64,000 nt of DNA from G958296245 sp965262055 (GTDB lineage Bacteria; Chloroflexota; Dehalococcoidia; Lucifugimonadales; G958296245), in the NCBI GenBank assembly GCA_965262055.1, contig CBDHEI010000002.1, forward strand, positions 3,472,001-3,536,000. Direction: 5' to 3'. The notes below the pieces were generated by a model that saw nothing but the letters and a program-made list of their open reading frames with translations, searched no databases and was not told the origin of the DNA. Within the stretch, counting starts at the first letter, position 1. Each line of letters starts with the position of its first letter. A program made the position numbers and the translations under genes. This document shows positions 45,060-53,021 of this stretch, piece by piece.

Positions 45060-45722
45060 ATGGCAAGGCTGCAACAGAATCAGGTACTACGCGGCGTAGT
45101 GCTGGTTGTAGCGGTCCTGGGTCTCCTCGTCGGTGTCGCTCTCGTACTGGACTTCATCCTGCCCAATGTCGGCAGGGTCAAGGACATCTCCGCAATCGTC
45201 CAGTCGTTCGCCGCATCCCTTGCAATCGTTGCCGCCGGCGCTTACGCCCTCTACAAGTTGCAGATATTCAGGACCCTCGAACCCCACATGACCATCAAGC
45301 ACAGGATTTGCCACCGATACCTGAGTGACAGCTACGTCCACATAGACGCAACGGCCATTTTGCACAACAGTTCAAAGGTCAAGATAGAGCTTCGGAAGGG
45401 CCTATTCCGGCTGCAGGGAGTATCGCCGATTTCGGACAAGGAGGTAGAGTCCCTGTATACCGACACCTTCGAAGACAGAAGGTACGACAATCTCCCGTGG
45501 CCAACACTCGAAGAAGGGGAGGCAGCCTGGGACGAGAGTGAGTTGGTCGTAGAGCCGGGCGAGTCTCACCCAGAGACGTTCGAGTTCATAGTTTCGGCGT
45601 CGGATTACGACTCGGTTCTCATATATACCTACTTCTACAATCCGAGGCGTTCGCGGAACGCCGGTTCGGCACAAGGTTGGGCGGCAACTACAGTCTATGA
45701 TATTATGGAGCGAGTACCATAG
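45060..45722 (+). CDS. Two-TM membrane protein next to the RM gene
   Basis: The 220-residue product has two N-terminal membrane spans (about residues 12-34, VVLVVAVLGLLVGVALVLDF, and 46-66) and a soluble C-terminal beta-rich part (YVHIDATAILHNSSKVKIELRKG, SASDYDSVLIYTYFYNP). It starts 21 bp after the restriction-modification gene, so it may belong to the same unit. No family is recognised. The shape is that of a membrane-tethered sensor or effector, but this is a guess. Confidence 0.6.
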   Translation: MARLQQNQVLRGVVLVVAVLGLLVGVALVLDFILPNVGRVKDISAIVQSFAASLAIVAAGAYALYKLQIFRTLEPHMTIKHRICHRYLSDSYVHIDATAILHNSSKVKIELRKGLFRLQGVSPISDKEVESLYTDTFEDRRYDNLPWPTLEEGEAAWDESELVVEPGESHPETFEFIVSASDYDSVLIYTYFYNPRRSRNAGSAQGWAATTVYDIMERVP

Positions 45723-45750
45723 GGCACACCCTGGAAGAAGGAGGCCGCCC

Positions 45751-45900
45751 TTGCAGGACAAGAACGAGCGTCGTGACAATGTCTTCATCAAAGGGACAGC
45801 CCCAAGGCAAGCGCCTCCCAGACCCCGTGGGTTGCGCAAACCGCCCGGTAAGCAGCCCATACCTGTCAGGCAGGAGCCTCCTCCCTCTCCGAAGCCCTGA
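45751..45900 (+). CDS. Arg/Pro-rich micro-protein, copy 1
   Basis: A 49-residue frame from TTG 45751, preceded by AAGAAGGAGG at good spacing. It encodes RRDNVFIKGTAPRQAPPRPR, then GLRKPPGKQP and a Pro-rich tail. The same pattern recurs in the gene at 45971: both share RRD-x-V, IKGT-x-PR, APPRPRG and RKPPG. Two adjacent copies of a conserved sequence with synonymous and conservative differences argue for real translation. The protein is strongly basic and probably disordered. It may bind nucleic acid, ribosomes or an acidic partner; no family is recognised. Confidence 0.65.
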   Translation: MQDKNERRDNVFIKGTAPRQAPPRPRGLRKPPGKQPIPVRQEPPPSPKP

Positions 45901-45970
45901 ATATCTTCAGCGGAGAGAGTTCAAGCAACACACCGGTTGAGACCTACAAGTTCGGAGCACCACTCTAATC

Positions 45971-46135
45971 ATGCCAACCGAAGGAAAGCCCCGACGCGAT
46001 AGGGTCGTCATAAAGGGCACGGGCCCAAGGGAAGCGCCTCCCCGGCCCCGCGGGCAGCGCAAGCCCCCCGGCCGCCAGCCTATACTCCCCAGGCGCGAGC
46101 CTTCCCCCCGCGGCAGCCCTGAACATCCCGCGTAA
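45971..46135 (+). CDS. Arg/Pro-rich micro-protein, copy 2
   Basis: A 54-residue frame from ATG 45971 to TAA at 46133-46135. It encodes RRDRVVIKGTGPREAPPRPR, GQRKPPGRQPILPRREPS and a short tail. It is homologous to the 49-residue product of 45751-45900 over nearly its full length. Both follow the two-TM protein gene, and a solute-binding lipoprotein gene follows. The pair looks like a tandem duplication that has diverged at the DNA level. Confidence 0.65.
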   Translation: MPTEGKPRRDRVVIKGTGPREAPPRPRGQRKPPGRQPILPRREPSPRGSPEHPA

Positions 46136-46174
46136 GGGGACCCCACGCCCGCTCACTGCCGGAGCGAGTCCAAC

Positions 46175-46906
46175 ATGATCAAGACCATCCTCGCCGTCGC
46201 CCTCCTTCTCGCCCTCTCCCTCGCCTGCTCGTCCGAGCCCGAGAAGGTCACGATGGGCACCGAGGGCTATTACCACCCCTACAACTTCATCAACGACGAC
46301 GGCGAAATCGACGGCTTCGAGCGCGAGCTCGGCGACGAGCTCTGCAGCCGCGCCGACCTCGAATGCGTCTGGGTCACCAACGACTGGGACACCATCATCC
46401 CCAACCTGAATGCCGGCAACTACGACACCATCATGGCCGGCATGAGCATCACTGACGAGCGCGACAAGCTTATCGACTTCACCCAGCCGTACTTCCCGCC
46501 CAGCCCGTCGGTCTACCTCGCCCTCGCCGGCGCCGGCGAGGAGGCCGCCAACGGCAAAGTGGCTGTCCAGGGGGCCACCATCCAGTCCGACTACCTGTCC
46601 GAGTCCGGCGCCTCCATGGTGGAGTACAAGCTGGCCGAAGAACCCATCGCCGCCGTCCTGAACGGCGAGGCCGATGCCGCGCTGGTCGACTCCGGCTTCG
46701 CCCACGACAAGATAGCTGAGACCGGCGAACGGCTGGCTATCGTCGGCCCCGAGGTGCCCATCAACAACGGCACCGGAGTCGGCCTCCGCGAGGACGACGG
46801 CGACCTCAAGGACAAACTCGACAGCGCCATCGCCGACATGAAAAAGGACGGCTCCCTCAACGACCTGATCGAGAAGTGGTTCGGCCCCAACGCCGACACC
46901 TTCTGA
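46175..46906 (+). CDS. Amino-acid-type ABC transporter solute-binding lipoprotein (family 3)
   Basis: The 243-residue product has a lipoprotein signal (MIKTILAVALLLALSLACS) and the family 3 solute-binding pattern: VTMGTEGYYHPYNFINDDGEIDGFERELGDEL, WDTIIPNLNAGNYDTIMAGMSITDER, IDFTQPYF, then the second lobe and GLREDDGDLKDKLDSAIADMKKDGSLNDLIEKWFG. Such proteins capture polar amino acids or similar small molecules. No permease or ATPase genes lie beside it, so its transporter partners must be elsewhere. ATG start with GGAGCGAG upstream. Confidence 0.9.
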   Translation: MIKTILAVALLLALSLACSSEPEKVTMGTEGYYHPYNFINDDGEIDGFERELGDELCSRADLECVWVTNDWDTIIPNLNAGNYDTIMAGMSITDERDKLIDFTQPYFPPSPSVYLALAGAGEEAANGKVAVQGATIQSDYLSESGASMVEYKLAEEPIAAVLNGEADAALVDSGFAHDKIAETGERLAIVGPEVPINNGTGVGLREDDGDLKDKLDSAIADMKKDGSLNDLIEKWFGPNADTF

Positions 46907-46986
46907 CGCCCGCGCCGGGCTAATTGACACCCCAATGAGACCGGCTACAATTGCACCGGACGCCACTGTGCCAACGGGGGAGGCCA

Positions 46987-48108
46987 TTGCGAATAGATAG
47001 GTTCGACGTTTACCACGTCGCCATGCCGCTCATCTACCCTTGGCGCACCGCGTATGGCGTCGACTACGACGTCCACTCCGTCCTCGTCAAGGCTACCAGC
47101 GGAGACCACGTCGGCTGGGCCGAGGCTACCCCCTTCTTCGCCCCCCACTACTGCCCGGAGAGCGCCCTGTCCGTCTTCGCTCACGTGACCGAGGTCTTCG
47201 GCCCCCACGTCGTTGGCCGCGAGTACGACACCGCCCGCGAGCTCTCCGACCGCCTCGAAGCCTTCAAGGGCAACAGCTTCGCCAAGGCCTCCATCGAGAT
47301 GTGCTGGTGGACCCTCCAGAGCGGCATCGCCGGCACGCCCCTGCACAGACTGCTGGGCGGCGAGACCCGCGAGGTCTCCGCCGGCGCCGACTTCGGCATC
47401 CAGGACTCGATAGACATGCTCCTCGGCAACATCCAAACGGCCGTGGACGCCGGCTTCCCGCGCATCAAGCTCAAGGTCGCCAGGGGCTGGGACCTGGAGA
47501 TGCTGCGTGCCGTGACCGACACCTTCCCGGACGTCACCTTCCACATCGACTGCAACTGCGGCTACACCCTCGATGACCTCCCCTTCTTCAAAGCCATCGA
47601 CGGCCTCGGCCTCGCGTTCATCGAGCAGCCGCTCTCCTTCGGCGACGTCCTCGACCACGCCGAGCTCGCTAAGCAGCTCGAGACCCCGATCTGCCTCGAC
47701 GAAACGATCTACAGCGTCAAGGCCGCCGAGCAGGCCCTCAGGATAGGCGCCTGCAAGTACATCAATATCAAGCCCGGCCGCTCAGGCGGCTTCACCAATT
47801 CCATCGACATACACGACATGGCCCGCGACGCCGGCGTGCCCGTTTGGATTGGCGGCATGCTGGAGAGCGCCGTCGGCTCCGCCCTCTGCGTCGAGCTCGC
47901 CACCCTCTCCAACTTCACCTACCCCGGCGACCTCTTCCCGTCCGCGCGCTTCTACGAGCAGGACCTGGGAGAACCCGCAACCGAGCTGACCCCGCGCAAC
48001 ACCTTCGAGCCCTACACAGGACGCCTGCCCGAGCCCAATCCAGAGAGGCTGGCCGCCCAGACCGTCAGGTCGGCAACCGTCACAACCAACTCAGGAGACA
48101 GTAGATGA
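46987..48108 (+). CDS. Enolase-superfamily enzyme (muconate lactonizing/o-succinylbenzoate synthase-like)
   Basis: Starting at TTG 46987 (after GGGGGAGG) the product has 373 residues. The C-terminal barrel has the KxK motif (RIKLKVARGW), metal ligands in FHIDCN, AFIEQP and CLDETI, and a second-face Lys in INIKPGRSGG, as in the MLE/OSBS/N-acylamino-acid racemase group. The N-terminal capping domain begins RIDRFDVYHVAMPLIYPWRTAYG. It should abstract an alpha-proton from a carboxylate using Mg2+. The stop overlaps the start of the M20 peptidase gene (ATGA), so an N-acylamino-acid or dipeptide route is plausible (inference). Confidence 0.87.
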   Translation: MRIDRFDVYHVAMPLIYPWRTAYGVDYDVHSVLVKATSGDHVGWAEATPFFAPHYCPESALSVFAHVTEVFGPHVVGREYDTARELSDRLEAFKGNSFAKASIEMCWWTLQSGIAGTPLHRLLGGETREVSAGADFGIQDSIDMLLGNIQTAVDAGFPRIKLKVARGWDLEMLRAVTDTFPDVTFHIDCNCGYTLDDLPFFKAIDGLGLAFIEQPLSFGDVLDHAELAKQLETPICLDETIYSVKAAEQALRIGACKYINIKPGRSGGFTNSIDIHDMARDAGVPVWIGGMLESAVGSALCVELATLSNFTYPGDLFPSARFYEQDLGEPATELTPRNTFEPYTGRLPEPNPERLAAQTVRSATVTTNSGDSR

Positions 48109-49190
48109 TCGACCGGGACCGAATCGTAAACACCTTCTGTGAGCTGGCAAGAATCGACAGCCCCTCCGGCGAGGAGGAGCAGGTCGCGCAATACCTCATC
48201 AGCAGGCTCGAAGCCATCGGCCTGGAAGTGGCCCGCGACAGCTACGGCAACGTCATTGCCACCGATGGGCGCGACGACCCCATCATGCTCTCTGCACACA
48301 TGGACACCGTGGAGCCGGGACGCGGTGTCCAGCCCAGTGTGCAGGGAGACCGCATCGTCTCGGACGGCACCACCATCCTGGGAGGAGACTGCAAGGCCGG
48401 GGTAGCAGCCATCATGGAGGCCCTCGAGTCGGTACACGAGGACGGAGGGCCCTACCGACCCTTCGAGGCCATCTTCACGCGGGAGGAGGAGCCCGGCCTC
48501 ATCGGCGCCTTCGAGCTCGACTACTCGATGGTCCGCTCAAAGACCGCCGTAGTCTTCGACGGCGAGGGGCCGCCCAGCACCATCACGTCTGGCAGCCCGA
48601 CCTACATAGGCTTCGACATCGAGGTCACCGGACGCGCAGCACACGCCGGCGTCGAGCCGGAAAAGGGCCTCTCTGCCATCCGCGTAGCCGCCGAGCTCAT
48701 AACCAAGCTCCCCCAAGGGCGCCTCGACTCGGAGACGACCTTCAACGTCGCCACCCTCGAAGGCGGCAGCACCAGGAACACCGTGGCGGAGACGGCATCC
48801 CTGAAGGGCGAGTTCCGAAGCCTCAACATGGAGACCCTGGATGGACTCAAGCTCCAGCTTAGCGAGGCCCTCGACGAGGTCCGTGGCATGTTTCCGGACG
48901 CCAGGCTGGACGAGCACGCCCATACCCACTTCGAGACCTACAACATCCCGGACGACGACCCCGCCCTGATTCTCGTTAAGGACGCCCTTGATGTCCTGGG
49001 CCTGGAGCCGACCATGAAGACCTCCGGCGGAGGCACCGACGGCAACGTCTTCCGGCAGAAGGGCCTCAGCGCCGTCGTCGTCGGCATGGCCGACCACAAC
49101 ATGCACACGGTGCGCGAGTTCGTCACCATCCCCGACCTCGTCGACGCCGCCCACCTCTGCGAGACGGTCCTCCGCGGCGGACAGCGGTAA
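48105..49190 (+). CDS. M20-family metallopeptidase (PepT-like)
   Basis: The 361-residue enzyme has the M20 zinc ligands and catalytic residues in order: LSAHMDTVEPG (His, Asp), GGDCKAGVAAIME (Asp), FTREEEPGLIG (Glu-Glu), VVFDGEGPP (Asp) and MADHNMHTVREF (His). The dimerisation domain (SPTYIGFDIEVTGRAAHAGV) is present. Expected activity: aminopeptidase or deacylase on small peptides or N-acyl amino acids. It overlaps the enolase-superfamily gene by 4 bp and is followed after 6 bp by the YyaL-like gene, so all three are likely one operon. Confidence 0.9.
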   Translation: MIDRDRIVNTFCELARIDSPSGEEEQVAQYLISRLEAIGLEVARDSYGNVIATDGRDDPIMLSAHMDTVEPGRGVQPSVQGDRIVSDGTTILGGDCKAGVAAIMEALESVHEDGGPYRPFEAIFTREEEPGLIGAFELDYSMVRSKTAVVFDGEGPPSTITSGSPTYIGFDIEVTGRAAHAGVEPEKGLSAIRVAAELITKLPQGRLDSETTFNVATLEGGSTRNTVAETASLKGEFRSLNMETLDGLKLQLSEALDEVRGMFPDARLDEHAHTHFETYNIPDDDPALILVKDALDVLGLEPTMKTSGGGTDGNVFRQKGLSAVVVGMADHNMHTVREFVTIPDLVDAAHLCETVLRGGQR

Positions 49191-49196
49191 CAGCAG

Positions 49197-51245
49197 ATGC
49201 CCAACAGGCTGAGCAACGAGACGAGCCCGTACCTGCTCCAACACGCCAACAACCCGGTCGACTGGTACCCCTGGGGCCCCGAAGCCCTGGAGCGCGCCTC
49301 CGCCGAGGACAAGCCGATCCTGCTAAGCGTCGGCTACTCCGCATGCCACTGGTGCCACGTCATGGAGCGCGAGTCGTTCGAGAACGACGACATCGCCCGC
49401 CAGATGAACGAGAGCTTCATCAGCGTCAAGGTCGACCGCGAGGAACGCCCTGACATAGACTCGATATACATGACCGCCGTGCAGGCCATGACCGGGCGCG
49501 GCGGCTGGCCCATGACCGTCTTCCTCACCCCCGACGGCAAGCCCTTCTACGGCGGCACCTACTTCCCCCCGCAGGACCGTGGCGGCATGCCCGGCTTCCC
49601 GCGCGTGCTGGAGGCGATGGCCGACGCATACCGCGAGAACCGGGACGCCGTCGACACCGCCACCGACGGCCTGCTGGAGCAGATGCGCAGGGTCTCAGCC
49701 TTCTCCCCACGCGGAGACAGGCTGGTCGCGCCAGACGACCTCTCCCGCGCCTTCACCGGCCTCGCGTCCCAGTTTGACGACAGGCACGGCGGTCTCGGCA
49801 TGGAGCCGAAGTTCCCCCAGCCCATGGTCTACGAGTTCCTGCTGCGCTACTACGCCCGCACGGGCGACCTACAGGCGCTGCGCATCGTCGAGCTCACCCT
49901 GGACCGCATGGCCACGGGCGGCATCTACGACCAGCTTGGCGGCGGCTTCCACCGCTACTCCACCGACGCCTTCTGGCTGGTGCCCCACTTCGAGAAGATG
50001 CTCTACGACAACGCCCTCCTCGTAAAGCTCTACCTACACGCCTACCAGGCGACGGGGAAGCCCCTTTACAGGCGCGTGGTCGAAGAGACCCTCGCCTACG
50101 TCACCCGCGAAATGACCGACCCGTCGGGTGGCTTCTACTCCGCCCAGGACGCCGACAGCGAGGGCGAGGAGGGCAAGTACTTCGTATGGCGCCCGGAGCA
50201 CCTGGTCCGAATACTCGGACGCGACGACGCGGAAATAGTGAACAGGTACTACGGCGTCACCGAGGTCGGCAACTTCGAAGGCCGAAGCATCCTCCACGTC
50301 ACCGAAAGCCTCTCAGACCTGGCCCGCGAGCTGGGTATGTCCGAAGACGAGCTAACCGAGGTGATCGACCGCTCCCGGGCGAGGCTGCTGGAGGAGCGCG
50401 CACTCCGTGTCAAACCCGGCCTGGACGACAAGGTAATCACATCATGGAACGGCCTGATGATGGGCGCCTTCGCCGAGGCCGCCGCCGTGCTCGACCGCCC
50501 GGACTATGCAGCCATTGCGGCCAAGAACGCCTCCTTCCTCCTCGGCGCCCTCACGCGCGACGGCCGGCTGCTCAGGTCGTACAAAGACGGCAGGGCCGGA
50601 GGTCAGGGCTTCTTGGAGGACTACGCCTTCGTCGTGTCCGGCCTGCTGTCGCTGCACGAGGCCTCTTTCGAGGAGCGATGGCTCAGAGAGGCCATAGCCC
50701 TCACCCGCGACATTGTGGCCTTCTTTGGGGACACGCGTCAGGAGGGCGTCTTCTACGACACCGCCCGCGACCACGAGAAGCTGATCTTGCGCCCCCGCGA
50801 CATATCCGACAACGCCACCCCCTCGGGCAGCTCCGTAGCCGCCGATGTCCTGATCAGAATGGCGGTCATAACCGGCGACGACGAGCTAAGGCACACCGCT
50901 GCGGCCGCGATTCGCTCCGCCTCTCCGCTGCTGGAGCGAGCCCCGATCGGTGCGGGCCAGTGGCTGAGCTCCCTGGACCTCTACCTGTCCATCCCAAGGG
51001 AGATCGTCATAGTCGGCTCAGTCTCCGACGCCAGGACCCGCGGTCTGCTCGCAGAAGTGCACCGGGCCTACTCCCCGAACCGCGTCCTGCTTGGACACCC
51101 TGGTGACACGATCCCTCCCGACGACCTGCCCCTCCTGGAAAGCCGCGGCATGATCGGAGGCGTCCCCACCGCCTACGTCTGCGAGGGCTACGTCTGCGAC
51201 CTCCCCGTCACCACACCCTCCGACCTAGCCGCCCAGCTCGCCTGA
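49197..51245 (+). CDS. YyaL-type thioredoxin-domain protein (DUF255/spermatogenesis-associated protein 20 family)
   Basis: This 682-residue protein begins with the strongly conserved MPNRLSNETSPYLLQHANNPVDWYPWG. It has a thioredoxin-like domain with a CxxC site in SACHWCHVMERESFEND and VKVDREERPDID, and a C-terminal alpha/alpha-barrel domain related to N-acylglucosamine epimerases (GGGFHRYSTDAFWLVPHFEKMLYDNALL, SAQDADSEGEEGKYFVW, KVITSWNGLMMGAFAEAA). The precise reaction is unknown although the family is widespread. It follows the M20 gene after 6 bp. Confidence 0.93.
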   Translation: MPNRLSNETSPYLLQHANNPVDWYPWGPEALERASAEDKPILLSVGYSACHWCHVMERESFENDDIARQMNESFISVKVDREERPDIDSIYMTAVQAMTGRGGWPMTVFLTPDGKPFYGGTYFPPQDRGGMPGFPRVLEAMADAYRENRDAVDTATDGLLEQMRRVSAFSPRGDRLVAPDDLSRAFTGLASQFDDRHGGLGMEPKFPQPMVYEFLLRYYARTGDLQALRIVELTLDRMATGGIYDQLGGGFHRYSTDAFWLVPHFEKMLYDNALLVKLYLHAYQATGKPLYRRVVEETLAYVTREMTDPSGGFYSAQDADSEGEEGKYFVWRPEHLVRILGRDDAEIVNRYYGVTEVGNFEGRSILHVTESLSDLARELGMSEDELTEVIDRSRARLLEERALRVKPGLDDKVITSWNGLMMGAFAEAAAVLDRPDYAAIAAKNASFLLGALTRDGRLLRSYKDGRAGGQGFLEDYAFVVSGLLSLHEASFEERWLREAIALTRDIVAFFGDTRQEGVFYDTARDHEKLILRPRDISDNATPSGSSVAADVLIRMAVITGDDELRHTAAAAIRSASPLLERAPIGAGQWLSSLDLYLSIPREIVIVGSVSDARTRGLLAEVHRAYSPNRVLLGHPGDTIPPDDLPLLESRGMIGGVPTAYVCEGYVCDLPVTTPSDLAAQLA

Positions 51246-51267
51246 CCGCCGGACCTAGGGGTTGGCA

Positions 51268-52926
51268 ATGAAGTTCGACAAAATGCCGAACGGCTGGCGC
51301 CATCGACCCTGGACGAGACTGTTCACGACGGCCGAGGGAGTTCTCCGGCAGAGACTCGGGCCCACGGAGATTATCCTCGCGGCCCCACTCCTAGTAGTGG
51401 CAGCGTATATGCGCCTGTCCCATCTGGTGTATTTGTATGCTGATGTAGAAGGCCTGCGCATTTCCATAGACAGGCCGCTCCCACCCCCTCCTATTGACGC
51501 GGCTTCCGGGGGGTTGTTTCTTGCGTTCGCCGGGGCGATAGCAGACAACGGCTACATCCTGCCGGCCACGTTGGCGAACTACACAGATGGAGGCATCCCC
51601 TTTGCCTATCCTCCCCTCAGCTTCCTTCTAGAGGCCGTCTTGGTTCATATGCTGGGCGTCCCCGACCACATTGCCGTCAACGCGCTTCCGCCGGTAATTG
51701 CCTTGCTAGCCGTGCCCTTCTTTTACATACTGACGCGCGTGTTGGGCCTGCCGCTTTGGGCCAGGCTCCTTGCCCTGTTCGTCTTTGCCACTGCTCAGGG
51801 GGCGTTCTCTCAACAGATAGAACCGGAGGGGCTTGCGGAGGCGACGGGAACTCTGACGCTCATCTGGTTGGCAATCGGGTTGAAGCAGGTCCACGACAAT
51901 CCGGAACCAAGCTGGCGTCACCTCATAACAGGAGCAGCGCTGGGATCATGCGTGATGGCGTCGCCTGGCAGCGCCTACGGCTCGGCGGCCATGTGCGTGG
52001 GATTCGCCGCATGGCAGATAGTTTCCCGCCGCGGTGCCCGGCAGGAAGCTATGGTCGGCATGGTCCTCATCGCAGCGGCGGGGCTCGCGGCATCGGCACC
52101 CTATCTCGTGCCCGTTGTTGTCAATCATGGTCCGGACGCCTTCCTAGAGCCGTTCGCAAGTGAGCACGGATCGCTTGTACCCAGAATCACAGCCGCAGCT
52201 CAGACGTTCTTACGGCTCGTGGTCTCAGGGGGCCATGAACTCTTCATCCTAGACGCAGCCGTCGCTGTGGGACTTGCACACGAGTTGATCAAGCGCCGGT
52301 GGTGGATGGCGGTATGGTTCGCCGGACTGCTTGTCATTCCCAGAGAGGGGGCCTGGATGGCCGCTATCCCCGGTTGCCTCCTCGCGGGCATCGGCATTAA
52401 CTGGCTGATATCCATGTGGTTCGAGAGGCTGCTTGGTGACGGGAGGCGTGTCGAGGCCTTCGGCGTGGCAGCGGCCCTGATTGTCTTAGCGGTAGTGGGC
52501 ATCAACGAGGCCAGGGACGTGGGCATACGAGAGGCGAGCAGACAACGCGCACCCGCCGCGTTCGTTGACGTGCTCACCCGGAGCGCCTCAACCCTTCCGA
52601 GGAACGCAAAGGTGATAACCCTAGTAAACGAGGACTGGTCTCCCCTATTGTTGAGGAGGGACGTGTTGAACATGATATACGGCTCGGAATGGCAGCCAGA
52701 AGAGAGAAAGGCGGTCAAGAGTTTTCGAAGTGAGGTTGACGAATGCGACGACTTCGAATGCGTGCAATCGCTGGCCCAAGAGAAGTTCGGATACAGGGGA
52801 ATGTACTTCGTCGCCACGGGCGAGAGGCTGTCCGAGCTATGCAGTGAACCGGCCGCTCACGGCGAGTGCGGGGACGTGGAGATCGTAGAGTCAGGGGAAG
52901 GAATGGTGGTCGGAAGGTTTGATTGA
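51268..52926 (+). CDS. Polytopic membrane protein, possible GT-C-type glycosyltransferase
   Basis: From ATG 51268 the product has 552 residues with about nine or ten membrane spans up to residue 410 and a soluble C-terminal domain (VITLVNEDWSPLLLRRDVLNM, ECDDFECVQSLAQEKFGYRGMYF). The pattern (long loop after span 1 with YADVEGLRISIDRP, then FAYPPLSFLLEAVL) recalls lipid-linked sugar transferases of the GT-C fold, where an acidic residue in the first extracytoplasmic loop is catalytic. No motif is diagnostic. A TTG at 51262 is an alternative start. Confidence 0.65.
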   Translation: MKFDKMPNGWRHRPWTRLFTTAEGVLRQRLGPTEIILAAPLLVVAAYMRLSHLVYLYADVEGLRISIDRPLPPPPIDAASGGLFLAFAGAIADNGYILPATLANYTDGGIPFAYPPLSFLLEAVLVHMLGVPDHIAVNALPPVIALLAVPFFYILTRVLGLPLWARLLALFVFATAQGAFSQQIEPEGLAEATGTLTLIWLAIGLKQVHDNPEPSWRHLITGAALGSCVMASPGSAYGSAAMCVGFAAWQIVSRRGARQEAMVGMVLIAAAGLAASAPYLVPVVVNHGPDAFLEPFASEHGSLVPRITAAAQTFLRLVVSGGHELFILDAAVAVGLAHELIKRRWWMAVWFAGLLVIPREGAWMAAIPGCLLAGIGINWLISMWFERLLGDGRRVEAFGVAAALIVLAVVGINEARDVGIREASRQRAPAAFVDVLTRSASTLPRNAKVITLVNEDWSPLLLRRDVLNMIYGSEWQPEERKAVKSFRSEVDECDDFECVQSLAQEKFGYRGMYFVATGERLSELCSEPAAHGECGDVEIVESGEGMVVGRFD

Positions 52927-53021
52927 TAGGCTCATGCCGCTTCGACTCTACCCAAGCCGACCCCCGCTAACAAGTTGCTCCTCCTGTGAGATGCATCGGA
53001 ATCTGCTCCGCGAGGAGCCCA

